Counted from the first letter of the stretch, positions 28,474-38,803 are shown. The stretch: 64,000 nt of DNA from Adiantum capillus-veneris (GCA_014529385.2 CM043955.1:145954140-146018139); one strand, 5' to 3'. Notes: generated from the sequence alone by a model not told the origin. Numbers and translations: made by a program.

Positions 28474-29365
28474 TTGTTAAAAGAATGTGAATCTTATTCT
28501 CTCATTGTAGGAACTCTCTACAAGCTAGGGAAGGAAGATATTCTTAGACGTTGTGCCCGTAAGGATGAGTATTTATACATACTGCAAGAAGCCCACATGG
28601 GTGTAGCCGGAGGACATTTCTCAGGGAAACTAACTTCTAGCAAGGTGTTGCAATCAGCCTATTGGTGCCCTACCTTATTCAAGGATGCATCACTTTTTGC
28701 AAAAGGATGTGATGAATGCCAACGTTACAAGATCACACAACGAAAGGATAAGATGCCCTTACATCCTGTTGAAGTGACTCAACCATTTGAAAAATGGGGT
28801 TTAGACTTTGTAGGCCCAATTAGTTCGGCAGCTCGTAACACTCTATCTTGATATATTATTGTTGCCACTAACTATGTGACAAAGTGGGCGGAAGCCAAGG
28901 TGACACGTAAGGCTGATGCAAGGTCAACTGCCAAGTTTCTCTTTGAGAACATTATTACAAGATTTGGTTGTCCCTTTGAGATTGTGAGTGACAATGGTAC
29001 TCATTTTGTACTCATTTTATAAATGGAGTGATAAAGGAACTCACAACAAACTTCATGATAGCCCACCATAAGTCCACGCCTTATTATCCACAAGAAAATG
29101 GCCAAGCTGAGAGCATCTTAATTTTTGTCTTGACCAAAACAATCGAAGCTCATCGCACAGATTGAAATTTGAAGCTGACATCAGCTCTATGGGCTTATCG
29201 TACTTGTTACAAAGTGGCTATTAAGTGTACACCATTCAAAATGGTATATGACAAAAAGGCACTTATGCCATGGGAGTTTGTAATTCCTAGTCTGCATGTA
29301 GCTTCACAAGAAGGTTGGGATGGTAACCCTTTAGTTGAGCGCTTATATATCCTTGAGAGGTAAGA
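28474..29365 (+). pseudogene. pol: Family A copy 2 integrase
   Basis: It contains the zinc domain (LQEAHMGVAGGHFSGKL, CDECQRYK) and core pieces (LDFVGPISS, SDNGTHF, STPYYPQENGQAES). The segment is interrupted at 28849, by a short duplication of ACTCATTTT near 28995-29020, by TGA near 29163 and by TAA at 29361. All domains are in the same order as copy 1. Confidence 0.85.
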
Positions 29366-29377
29366 TGAAGAAAGACA

Positions 29378-29644
29378 ATGGCTATGCAAAATGCACTTGT
29401 GGAGAAAGATAGGAGGAAGAAATGGTTTGACCGTCATCTAAAGAACAAAGATATCAATGTTGGTGATAAAGTCCTTATGTATGGAGTGCAAAACGAGAAG
29501 AAAAAGTTGAAATATGTGAGAAAAGGACCATATAGAGTATGTGAAATCGCCCACAAGGTACCATTCGTGTGGAGACTCTTGATGGAGTTGAAACCATTGG
29601 ATTCCTCAATGGGAGAAAATTTAAAAGATACTATGATCCTTTAA
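29378..29644 (+). pseudogene. pol: Family A copy 2 integrase C-terminal (GPY/F) module
   Basis: DINVGDKVLMYGVQNEKKKL and KGPYRVCEIAH match copy 1. One base is missing near 29553, so the remaining residues are out of frame. The module binds DNA in related integrases. Confidence 0.75.
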
Positions 29645-29657
29645 TTCAAGAGGAGCT

Positions 29658-30302
29658 ATGTGCCATCAAAAAAAGGCAGCCAAGGCACAAACAAAATTGA
29701 AGAAAATACAAGCTCAAGCTGAGGCTAAGGAGAGACAACAACGCATAAGACACCAACGAGAGGCCAACCTTGGAGTTACACATGCATTCCATGTTGAAAC
29801 AGAGGATAATTGGTTGGACTCTGACACACCTCTAAGATACCCTATTGAACTAAATAGCACCTATGGGAAAGTGCTATATAATTCCTTGTTAGACACCGGT
29901 GCTAAATATAATCTATTGTCATATGGAGTGTGGTGTCAGTTGGGAAATCCATCCCTATCTAAGAGTACTATCCAAGTCAAGGGTGTCAATAAGAAAAAAA
30001 TTGTGATTTTTGGTATCTGGCACACTTCTATCAGCTATGACAATGGGGTTGTAGCTCAAGACTTTTTGGTCATGCCTGTTGGAACTATGGAAGGTCATAT
30101 AAACCTAGGACGCTTATGGATGATAACAATCAAATGCACTATTGATTGGGGGACAAGTAGTGTCACAACACAAAAACAGCCTCTTAGCCCTGTCACTCAA
30201 GCCATAGTCCCTGAGTTATTAAAACCAAAAACAATGCATGTCCAGGAGGTTGAACCATATGTCCCTATAGCCCAACTCTCTAGAGCTTCAACTCATAGTT
30301 GA
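29658..30302 (+). CDS. Extra retropepsin-like domain, copy 2
   Basis: 214 residues. A charged Lys/Gln/Arg linker continues from the integrase tail (no stop at the place where copy 1 has TAA 9681), followed by LLDTGAKYNLLSYGVWCQL with Asp-Thr-Gly, then FLVMPVGTMEGHINLGRLWM. About 75% of residues over the domain look identical to copy 1, with the catalytic-type motifs fully kept. After the domain the frame shifts near 30270 into the WxPK tail. This supports a single polyprotein running from integrase into this domain. Confidence 0.8.
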   Translation: MCHQKKAAKAQTKLKKIQAQAEAKERQQRIRHQREANLGVTHAFHVETEDNWLDSDTPLRYPIELNSTYGKVLYNSLLDTGAKYNLLSYGVWCQLGNPSLSKSTIQVKGVNKKKIVIFGIWHTSISYDNGVVAQDFLVMPVGTMEGHINLGRLWMITIKCTIDWGTSSVTTQKQPLSPVTQAIVPELLKPKTMHVQEVEPYVPIAQLSRASTHS

Positions 30303-30747
30303 AACAAAGCTTGAGACACACAAGACGCATCCTAATATAGCAAAGAAAACATACAAGTGGGTCCCTAAAGCTTCTTTAGCGACCATGGCTGATGCTAAAA
30401 AATAGGAGCCTTTTAAGAAACGCCCAAGTTACTCCCAAAAATATAAGAAAACGTGGCATTGGATTCCTAAACGACTATTGGGAGCGCGATGCTACTATCA
30501 AGGAAATGATCAAATTTAGGTGCTAAAATGTAGATTGTGTTCTTACCTATCACCTGACCCATGTGAGTCAAATCCTGTGACGATAAAGCCGATGGAAGAT
30601 CGTGGGAAAGGAAAAATCATAGAACACTATACACCGGATCCGGAGGTAGTATGGGTTCCCAAGCGAGAAAGGCTTGTTTCGCTCAGCTCAACCATAGAAA
30701 AAATGAATGAAGCTTCTTGCTCTTCATGTAGTTCATATACGAAATAA
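30271..30747 (+). pseudogene. Family A polyprotein tail with three W[VI]PK motifs
   Basis: In one frame (interrupted by two TAG codons) this reads SLELQLIVETKLETHK, KKTYKWVPKASL (30343), KKTWHWIPKRLL (30448) and EVVWVPKRERL (30643). The Trp-Val/Ile-Pro-Lys motifs are in the same phase and lie in similar basic contexts. No known domain recognised. The segment is absent from copy 1. Confidence 0.5.
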
Positions 30748-31239
30748 AAGCTTCGACACAACCTCCACCTACCATTGTACATATCCATATAAACAAGAAA
30801 GATTTTTCACCTCCCGTTGTAAGTTTACCACCTACAACAACGTTACAAATAAAATCATGGGAGAGTATCTTACCACCCTTGCAACTAGATGAAATGCCTA
30901 GGGCGGTAAACAACTATTGGTCAAATTCTTCACCCATGACAACTTGGAATAATTGATTTTAAAAGGTGACGACATCATTCCAAAAGGTATGATCTACCCA
31001 AGGAAGGGGAGAGTGTTTGCTGACATTCATCATTCACTCACTCCCCTCTTAACCTTCCTCCCTGAACTCTCAATATCCCAATCTTAGGGAATGTATATAT
31101 AAAGCCTTATACTCACAAGAACAAGATAAAAAAGTAAAAGAGCAAGAGCCACCAAAAAAAAAATGGAAACCTACAAGTTTTATATATGACCCAAAATCAT
31201 AAAAACACATTATGCATGAGGACATGGCCCTTATAATAT
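30748..31239 (+). other. Family A copy 2 spacer
   Basis: No clear frame. A purine tract AAGGAAGGGGAGAG lies near 30999-31012 and an A-rich stretch near 31153-31165. It may be decayed coding sequence of the tail. Confidence 0.35.
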
Positions 31240-31275
31240 TTGCACTATAACCATCATCTATCTATGTATATAGAT

Positions 31276-31656
31276 ATGGCTAGTACGATAGAGTCATCCA
31301 CTCCTACCTTGGGTGAGAGATACCCTCTTTACTTTGCACAATTATTTCACATAGTCTACCCGGTGCTTGAATGTGAATGGGATTTGGTAGATACACTAGC
31401 ATGTGAGAGGAATTTCGAAGAGTTAGAATGGTTGATACGTCTCTTGACCATGACTAATCCATACTTAGTAGAGGATGTCTCTCCAATTGTACAAACTTAC
31501 CCTCTTGACCAAGATTACTATAGACGTCTAGTGATGTTCTTAGTGAACATATGTGCCTCTAATGATGAGGACGATTTACATGATTACACAGATGGCACGT
31601 ATGGTCTCACGGATGATGACTTTGTTTTTCCGACGATGATGAGGATAGGGGTTTAG
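31276..31656 (+). CDS. Intact 126-residue acidic ORF in the 3' region of family A
   Basis: Starts at the second ATG (ATGGCTAGT, good plant context); an in-frame ATG at 31264 is also possible. The protein is strongly acidic, especially at its C-terminus (ASNDEDDLHDYTDGTYG), with Trp/Leu-rich predicted helices in the middle (FEELEWLIRLLTM, YYRRLVMFLVNICAS). No signal peptide or membrane span is evident and no domain was recognised. It is open although the surrounding pol is broken many times. It may be an additional 3' ORF of the element; chance is possible. Confidence 0.45.
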   Translation: MASTIESSTPTLGERYPLYFAQLFHIVYPVLECEWDLVDTLACERNFEELEWLIRLLTMTNPYLVEDVSPIVQTYPLDQDYYRRLVMFLVNICASNDEDDLHDYTDGTYGLTDDDFVFPTMMRIGV

Positions 31657-32848
31657 CCTTAGGATTCCCCCCCAATCTCTACAATATCCTATTCCCATGA
31701 CTCTCTAGGGGAAGTGCAAATAATTAGGTTAGGGTTCCTTATGTTGCTTGATTGTGTTCAATAAGGGTTGGTGCCTCTTCCCACTGATGTGCCTCCTAGA
31801 GGTATTCTTTGTGTTTCCTAGTGTGTGCAGGAACGTGTTGCTGTTGTTGGGATTTGGACCTTCATGGAATCTTTCTCTCGTTCACTCTTCAAATCAAGCA
31901 TAATCGTCAACACAAACAGGTGTTTCTTGACCAGTAGCATTGCCCTTGTCTTTGTTTTTTCATCTATGTTTGTCTGCTTTAAATGTGATTGGTAGCACAA
32001 TATTTCGCACATTTGCTTAGATTGAACATTAGATTCTATATAATTTTCTGTCATAATTCCTTGTCTAGGTTTCAGAATCAAGCAGTCAAACTAAGCTAGT
32101 TTGACCAAGTTAGGAGTTAGAGATCTTCTCTTAATACCATGGGAAATGCCTCCGTAATCATTCAATGGTTACTTTAGGTTCTTAATCCGATTTAGGCAGC
32201 ATTGTGTGCAATGTACTAGGGATTTCTAGTGGGCTTAATCCCTATTGACCTTTACCTTGAGTATTATAAAGCGAGTTTATTAGTGTGATGAGCCTGGGGA
32301 GGGCAACAGTGTTATATGACCCCCCAAAGTTACAAAATTAAAATGTTGAAAACAAAAAAGCAAAAAAATCAAAAGCGTCACAATGTAAAATCTTAAGCTG
32401 GAAGAAAATCCCAGCTTGATTTGGTACTTCACTCAGATGTATCACCTATGGTACTTGAGCCCTAGAGGCTCCCAATGTTGCCTAAATAGTATTAATATCT
32501 TGCCCATGTATTAATAGTTGACCTCTAGTGCCTTTCAATCGTTAAATTAGCGACCCCAAACTTGTTTAGTTTTTTACCTTTACAATTGTTTATACGTTTG
32601 ATTATAATACAGTTTAATGTTTATTGCTTACAAATTGTTTAATATTCTATTACCAATAAATTTGTCTGCCTACAACTGCATATGCTTTTTAATTGTATAT
32701 GAGAATGCACTTACTGTGCCAATTTTGGTTGATTTTGTAGTGATTGAAAAAGGCAAAGGACATTCAATCTCGGATGCTCTTCCACCTCGACGAACGGGGT
32801 TCATTTCAATATCTTTCGAGGACGGAATCTACATAAGGAAAGGAGGCA
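31657..32848 (+). other. Family A copy 2 3' region and polypurine tract
   Basis: 31657-32500 has no recognised content. 32508-32848 matches copy 1. From 32744, after a possible splice acceptor TTTTGTAG, a frame reads VIEKGKGHSISDALPPRRTG to FEDGIYIRKGG and ends over the polypurine tract AAGGAAAGGAGG (32835-32846). Confidence 0.6.
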
Positions 32849-33173
32849 TGTTAACCCTCACGGACACCCTATCACCTTCAATGGACGCATATTATTTATT
32901 TGATTGAGTCATGGACCGGGATTTTTGGTCCAATAGGTGTGTAAGTGATCGTCAATGAGAGGTGCACCACTTATCTTATTTTTACAGTAGTTTTGCAATG
33001 ACCGGCCATTGTGGGCGCCCATGTGTGAATGGACCAAACTCTTATAAAAGGTCCATTTGACCTAAAAATCCTCATTCTCCGAGGTGTAAGCTAAGAAGAT
33101 CTTTTGCTCCATCTCTATCTCCTTCTCCTTCGTGTGCTCATAGGTGTGTGTGTGTGTGTGTGTGTGTGTATGC

Positions 33174-33209
<36 letters not shown>

Positions 33210-33436
33210 ACTGAGGCGGCATCGGCGGTGGCGAGGCGGTTGAGCGAGGCATGGACGACGGCTCCTTCTTCTTCGTAGCACAGGATCCTTCATGACGGAA
33301 GCATTCAGTGGTGAGTGACACACCCCTGCCCCTTTGAGCTTGCTAGGATCTTCGAGTTGTGTGTTTGCAGCCTTTCAAGGCTCGCACACAGTGCACAGGC
33401 AAGTTCCCATCTTTGACACATACGACAAAGCGTACA
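32849..33436 (+). repeat. 3' LTR of family A copy 2 (588 bp)
   Basis: Starts TGTTAACCCTCACGG after the polypurine tract and ends GCGTACA. TATAAAAG is at 33043-33050, a TG/AG microsatellite at 33142-33209 and the GC-rich block after it. It has diverged considerably from 10673-11269, so the two insertions are of different age or subfamily. Confidence 0.88.
33142..33209 (+). repeat. (GT)n(GA)n microsatellite in family A LTR
   Basis: Same compound array and same LTR position as at 32-125 and 17072-17154. Confidence 0.95.
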
Positions 33437-33800
33437 TGAAGATATAATTCCCACATGGAATGTAGTACCTTTGGCAAGAGGGGCTTAGCAAGGAATGTCT
33501 CCTTGCATTGCGTATAACTCAACTAGAGAGAAGACCTGGAGACATTAAGGCTACAAAAGAGCGACTAAGGAATGCAAGGTTGAAAAACAAAGACTACTTT
33601 GAAAAGAGACATAAGGAGCAAAAAATTTGAAAAAGGTGACTGGATTTGGTTGTTGCTTTGGTTTGGCCTAGATTTAAGTACCCACTTTAAGATTGGTTTG
33701 GGAGATTTTGAAGATGGTTGGTTGTTTGATAATTATGGTCTCCATTGACATGTCGGTACTTTAGTGGATGTTAGCTTATCCAATTGTTATTTGGACCTCC
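33437..33800 (+). pseudogene. Gypsy integrase C-terminal relic (family G)
   Basis: 33502-33630 reads LALRITQLERRPGDIKATKE followed by ARLKNKDYFEKRHK, the segment found just before the GPY/F module of one group of plant gypsy integrases; after a stop GDWIWLL follows. Only this stretch of the element survives and it matches none of the other families in the window. Confidence 0.6.
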
Positions 33801-34500
33801 ATTTGTACTTTAAAGAGCTTGTTGAAGCATGGAGTTTTTGTTTAAGGTTCTACCACCATTTTGGATTATGATTAGATGTTCTAGTAAGTTGGAAGCTTGA
33901 TTCCATCAAGCTGGAAGATTAATGGGAAAGCAAGAATTTGGGTATCCATATCTATTGTGGCTTGGTTGCCATGATTGATTTTTTGACCCAAACTTGCTTA
34001 ACCTTTCTCTTAGAAGTGCTTATAGATTGTTTTTGATGAAGATCTAATTGTGATTCCCCCATCGTCCGTTCTCCTGACTGAGGTTGTACATCCCAAATGT
34101 GATCTGTTTATGCTTAGGGAGTAACATAAGCTATTCCCTTGAGACTGTATTTCAATGCATTCACATACTTTGATATCTAAGGAATGTAAATCCTTTTAGT
34201 AGACAAGTATGGGAGAGAGTACATGATAGTCAACCAAAAAATACAAATATATGGGAGCTCCAGTCTCTTCCTACTACATTTCACAAAACATGAACCCACC
34301 AGGTAGTTTCAAGTCCAACCCACACGGTCCAGAGGGTCAAACCATAAGGACAACGTGATTTGATGAGCTAAGGGAGCATCCATATGTTTCGGAGACTCAA
34401 CCTACTGGGTCATTGGAATCACATGTCTCCAGGACAACTGACTATGGGAGTTAGAACACTAATCCTATGAACCACACAGAAAGATATATTGCTTCAATGT
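33801..34500. other. Unannotated stretch beside copia E
   Basis: No frame or repeat recognised. By position it could hold the 3' LTR of copia E, but no TG...CA boundaries could be fixed because a partner LTR is missing. Confidence 0.35.
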
Positions 34501-34559
34501 GGTCAAGAGAACCACATATTGTGGGAAAGGATGTAGACCATGAAATGGGAAGGACTCAA

Positions 34560-34960
34560 AGTCTCCCGCCAAAACCCGCTCCCGAACATAATGGTACTGC
34601 ACGTCATTGTGCTTCATCCGAGCATGAAAGACAGGGTTCTTGCTGATGAAAATGCAACTTTCGTTGTTGCATTAAAGAAGTGTAGCAGTAGTATGGGGAA
34701 ATCCAAGGTCCCCAAGTAACCTCCAAAGCCAAATAGCCTCACAAGCAGCAAAGCAAGCTGCTCTATACTCTGCCTTTGTGAAGATGAAAGTGGCGCAACG
34801 ATGGGTTGCCGCTTGTTGCTCCAAGAGATGGGTCCGGAGCCGAGTGTGAAAACTACTCCAGTAGTAGAGCGCCAGGTGTCTAAATGGCCCACCCAATCCG
34901 AGTGCGCACCAGCCCCTCAATGTGCAGCCACGGGAATGACCATAGAATAGACCATAGTCC
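34560..34960 (-). pseudogene. pol: Copia E RNase H, frameshifted
   Basis: Overlapping minus frames together show GHLDTWRSTTGVVFTLG, ISWSNKRQP, TKAEYRAACFAACEAIWL and the tail ARMKHNDVQYHYVRER, all standard copia RNase H blocks. At least one frameshift lies near 34760-34800. Confidence 0.82.
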
Positions 34961-34989
34961 TTCGTGCCACGTATGTATCGCAGGGTCTA

Positions 34990-35693
34990 GGTTGCATAAT
35001 TCCAGTGTGACTGGCGAGGCTTAGTGCAAAAGGAACTCAGCACTGAAACAGAGTGGCAGATATCCGGGCAGGAGTATGTCAGACATACAAGACAACCCAC
35101 AATCATCCTGTACCATCGCCTAAATCAATTTGCAGTGATGGGTCCTCCAAAGGAATGCTCTCCCCGGGCTCAAGAGGAGTGCCAATGGGTCTGTAGTCTG
35201 TCATCTGGAATCACTCCAGGATGGATATAGCATACTTCCACTATAATAAGAAGATGCCCTCTGGTGTCTGGTAAACCTCAAAGCTTAGGAAATAGTGAAG
35301 CAATCCAAGGTCAGTCATCTCAAAGCGAGTCTCTATAGCCCGCATGATAGACTAGATCCTGTTAGTCCATGAACCTGTGAAGACCAAATCATCAACATAC
35401 ACAATGACAATGGCTACTAAAGAGCCCTCATATACAACATAGCAGTTCGCATCCGAGGAGGTACACCGAAGCCCCAGCTTCACAAGAAACTGTTCAAGAG
35501 TAAGGTACCACTGGCGGCCAGCCTGCTTTAGTCCATATAAAGCCTTCCGCAGTAAATAGACCCAATCCTCCTTTCCTGTAGTGAGAAAGTCGGGAAGCTG
35601 CACCACATAAACTTCATACTCCATGTCTCCATTGAGAAACGCACTCTTCATGTCCATCTGGTACATTGCGCAGCCAAATGGGAAGCCAAGCAA
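34990..35693 (-). pseudogene. pol: Copia E reverse transcriptase
   Basis: 35352-35693 is open on minus: YQMDMKSAFLNGDMEYEVYV, KALYGLKQAGRQWY and IVYVDDLVFTG with an intact YVDD. The part from 35351 down to about 34990 continues RT (thumb/connection) with stops. An indel near 35693 cuts off the N-terminus. Confidence 0.85.
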
Positions 35694-36190
35694 AAGATAG
35701 TGCGAATGGTAGTCATACGAGTGGTGGGAGCATATGTCTCATCAAAGTCAACACCAGGGCGCTGTGAGAAACCCCTAGCAACTAGCCTCACCTTGTGCTT
35801 GTCAAGGGAACCGTCGGCTTTGTACTTCGTCTTAAAGATCCATTGGTAGAGACGACCTTCCGCTTTGATGGCCTGGGAGCCAAGATCTAGGATTCAGGTC
35901 TTATTCCCCTCGATAGCATCCAACTTTTCATGCATGGCATGCTTCCAACAATAATGCTGGAGTGATTCCTCCACCAAAGAAGACTCAACTGGAGCATCCT
36001 GAATGTGCGTCATAAGAGAGAAGTTCACTAATTGATTGCTCTCATTTACCTGTCCCTTCTTATTGAGGTGTGCAGAACGTTGAGGATGTCCAAGGTCTGG
36101 CAACAATGGTAACTCCGTGAGTCCAGAGGAAGATACGTAGAATACAGCCACCCAGGGACAAGCTTCTCCCATCCTCGGGGGGTTCACCAT
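35694..36190 (-). pseudogene. pol: Copia E RT N-terminal region
   Basis: Minus frames give ALQHYCWKHAMHEKLDAIEG, then, after frameshifts, sequence matching KWIFKTKYKADGSLDKHK-type RT starts and the GVDFDETYAPTT region near 35730. The 98-residue frame at 35894-36190 is partly out of phase at its start. Confidence 0.65.
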
Positions 36191-36204
36191 TCAATACTCC
36201 CCTA

Positions 36205-36389
36205 TATAACGTGCGTTCATGGGTTATTAAAAAAATCCCTCTTTTAACATGTCTGAATGAATAAAATGACCCCCTATTTTAGGATTTTTTTTCAAAACTG
36301 AATATAAAAACCCCTTATTTTAATGTATCTCTGTTAAATTGCCTAAAATTTTTGCATTTTAAAACCCTTCCTTTCGAACTCACGTTATA
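36205..36389. mobile_element. MITE-like 185-bp insert in copia E
   Basis: Terminal inverted repeats TATAACGTGCGTT and AACTCACGTTATA differ at one position in 13. The interior is AT-rich and non-coding. It splits the copia E linker. If the outer TA on each side is target sequence, the duplication would be TA. Confidence 0.6.
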
Positions 36390-36400
36390 CATTAACATGA

Positions 36401-36966
36401 TTACATAGTGCACCCCCCGAGCTCCCATCGAGGAGGTGCCATCGCAAGCTCGGGAGGAGCATCAGCAACATCTAAATCAGAGTCGAAACCTAACAAAGCA
36501 TGGTTTGGGGATCCCGATGGTGGCTGGGTCGATGGTCCAGGGTGTAATGTCGATGGTGTAGGAGGAGGTGTAGATGGACTATCCGGAATGGATGTAGGAG
36601 GTAAGATAGGAATGGATTGGGATGCTCCCTCCTCTGCAGGTGTGATTAATGACTCATCAAACACTACATCACGGCTCACTGTAGTGGTATTCGTGTCTGG
36701 ATCATAAAGCCAATATCCATCAGACTCCACTGAGTAGCCAAGGAAGAGCAGCTTCCTTGATTTGAAGTCCAACTTCACTTGCTTCTCCTTTGGTACATGT
36801 ACAAAGGCCGAACACACAAATACTCAAAAGTGGGACACCGAGGGCTCGTGCCCATAATAAGCTTGAAAAGGTGTCTCGTCTTGCAAAGCATGTGTAGGGG
36901 AGTGATTTTGGATGTATACCGCTGTGTTGCATGCCTCCACTCAATAAGCTCGGAGAAAAGAAGCAT
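36401..36966 (-). pseudogene. pol: Copia E integrase C-terminus and linker
   Basis: 36401-36817 on minus reads FVHVPKEKQVKLDFKSRKLL, LGYSVESDGYWLYDPDTNTT, VVFDESLITP, then a Pro/Ser/Thr-rich linker. The overlapping frames to 36966 supply the preceding integrase bits. The MITE-like insert follows. Confidence 0.8.
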
Positions 36967-37496
36967 GCGCTAGCATCGAACGAGCCATCTCCATGATAGT
37001 CCGATTCTTTCTTGACAACCCCATTCTACGATGGAGGGTATGGAGTAGTCAGTTCGTGCTATATGCCCTCCGACTTGCACCAACATGCGAATTCCTTGTT
37101 GAGGAACTCACCCCATTTGTGAGAGCAAAGAGACTTGACCTTCAGGTCCTTCTCCTTCTCGACCATGATATTCAAGTCCCTGATGGAACCGAAAGCCTCT
37201 GGTTTGAGCTTCAGAAATAAAACCCAAGTGTACCTGCTGAAATCATCCACAAGCACAAGCATGTAAAGTAGACCAGAGAGTGAAGGTGTACTCATAGGCC
37301 CACAAAAATCCATGTGTACAAGTGCAAGTGATGCCAAAGCTCTGGTGGATGCCTGCTTCGAAAATGAAACCCTGTGTTGCTTGCGCAACTGGCAAGGCTC
37401 GCATTCGCCATTAAGAGTGTGCATGGTGGGCAATCCCTTCACGAGAGAATCCCTGGAAGCTTTAGGAAGCTGCTGATAACAAAGTGCACATGCCAA
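36967..37496 (-). pseudogene. pol: Copia E integrase zinc domain and core
   Basis: 37059-37496 is open on minus: GECEPCQLRKQHRVSF (zinc-domain Cys pair), LVHMDFCGPMSTPSLSG (first catalytic Asp), VLVDDFSRYTWVLFLK. The usual second-Asp block (SDRGGEF) appears as CSHKWGEF, so that Asp is lost. The remainder towards 36967 is frameshifted. Confidence 0.8.
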
Positions 37497-38040
37497 AGTG
37501 AAGAAGGCACAGCTGTAGTAGAGAGAAGAGCGGTGAGACGGAAGAGAGAGCCATCGCGCTCACCAGGTGCAAGTATAGCACCTGTATAGCAGAGTCAATA
37601 ATAGTGACCTTACCACTACCAAAGTGTAAATCAGGTCACTGAGAGTCCAAACTCGCCACATACAGGAGGTTGAAGGCCATGTCCGGAACATATAGAGCCT
37701 CCACTGAACTAAACTTGGGGTCAGTAGGTGTAGTGTGAAGAGGGTAATCCGGCCTGTGCCAAAAACTGGGATCTCATGTTTGTCACCCATAGTGACGGCC
37801 TACCCATGCGGTAGGTATAAGAGAGCTGAACGAAGTCTTTTGGGGTGTCATGTGTCGAGTGGCACCACTGTCGACAACCCAAGTACCTGACATGGATGAT
37901 GTAAGAGCAGAGTCCGTGGTCGTGACAAGGACTGTGCCCGTAGTCTCCGTAGAAATAATTACTGTCGAGGTTGATGTTTTCTCATTACCTCCCTCTTCAC
38001 GCTTCTTCTTTCTGCAATTGGCTTCCTTATGCCCTTTCTG
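37497..38040 (-). pseudogene. pol: Copia E protease and half zinc knuckle
   Basis: 37783-38040 on minus reads KGHKEANCRKKK, the His and last Cys of a knuckle whose CX2C half is missing at the junction, then Thr/Ser-rich linker and WVVDSGATRHMT, the protease active site. 37560-37790 is a shifted frame of the pre-integrase region. Confidence 0.78.
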
Positions 38041-38621
38041 TCGAAGAATATTATTCAAAGTTTGTCACTCTACGGAGATATGCTCCTAAGATGACCATGG
38101 AACAACAGGTGGCAAGGTTCTGCCAAGGGCTAATCGATCCTTTGAATACTCGGTTGGAAGCTCTCAGGCCGACAACACTACAGGATGCCTTGTTAAGGGC
38201 CAAACCGTTAGCTAAAGAGATTCAGAGGGCTACCCAAGATAGTCAATACTATTTTTCAAAGAGGGCCAGGACAGACAACTGGAGTAACAGACCGATCAAC
38301 CCTGCATACGACCATCGTCCGGTAGTAGCTACTACGGCAGTTACCGAGTTTCCCAATATAAGATGCTTTGAGTGCAAGGAGTATGGACATTACAAAAGTC
38401 GATGTCCAAAAAGGATTTCCCAAACATCCGGTGCTAATAATGTACCTCTGAACGCCAACGGGCAAGGTCAGCCAAACGGAAGAGGAGGCCGAGGAAGAGG
38501 AAACATAGGACAAGGAAGTAGAGCTTTCGCTAATGCCGCAGTGAGACAACCAACTGTGAGTGATGAAGCTGATGAGAGAGCAGCAATGTATGATGCAACT
38601 GCTAATCCTAGTGAGCAATAA
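38041..38621 (+). CDS. gag: Family F gypsy Gag, C-terminal part
   Basis: The open frame begins earlier (37971) but only sequence from 38041 is Gag; before it lies antisense copia E. VEEYYSKFVTLRRYAPKMTM, VARFCQGLID, LRPTTLQDALLRAK is the gypsy capsid end, followed by one canonical knuckle CFECKEYGHYKSRCP and an Arg/Gly-rich, then acidic, tail ending at TAA 38619. The N-terminal capsid is missing. Confidence 0.82.
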
Positions 38622-38803
38622 ATCAAGCACCAAAATCTCATCAAAGTTCAGCAGAATAAGACGCATAAAGCTAAAGACTACTCTATTATCAAAGGATATC
38701 TTTACTTTAGACAAAGGATATATGTACCTAAGTAGTTAGCATAGAGTTTATCCAGATGTATTCTTGAGATGAGGACATCTCAAATTTTTCACGTTGGGGA
38801 GGT
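38622..38803 (+). pseudogene. Family F integrase scrap and polypurine tract
   Basis: Right after Gag, IKHQNLIKVQQNKTHKAKDY, then GYLYFRQRIYVPK, resembles the segment before the integrase zinc domain of gypsy elements. Protease, RT, RNase H and most of integrase are absent. TTGGGGAGGT at 38794-38803 serves as the polypurine tract before the LTR. Confidence 0.55.

Larger units (their letters stand above)
27619..33436 (+). mobile_element. Ty3/gypsy family A element, copy 2 (5'-truncated)
   Basis: It begins at the point equivalent to 7595 of copy 1, just after the RT catalytic motif, and continues through RNase H, integrase, the extra protease-like domain, a long 3' region absent from copy 1, polypurine tract and 3' LTR. 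It is more decayed in pol than copy 1, but its 3' end is more complete by about 2.2 kb. Confidence 0.88.
34501..38040 (-). mobile_element. Copia family E element (knuckle to RNase H)
   Basis: Minus-strand Ty1/copia remnant in the order knuckle half, protease, integrase, linker, RT, RNase H. It differs in sequence from family D. It is cut at 38040 inside the zinc knuckle by family F sequence and interrupted at 36205-36389 by a MITE-like insert. No LTR was identified. Confidence 0.82.

Noticed and set aside
31276-31656. Envelope-like gene in family A
   Set aside because: No signal peptide, membrane span or cleavage-type motif is visible in the acidic ORF.
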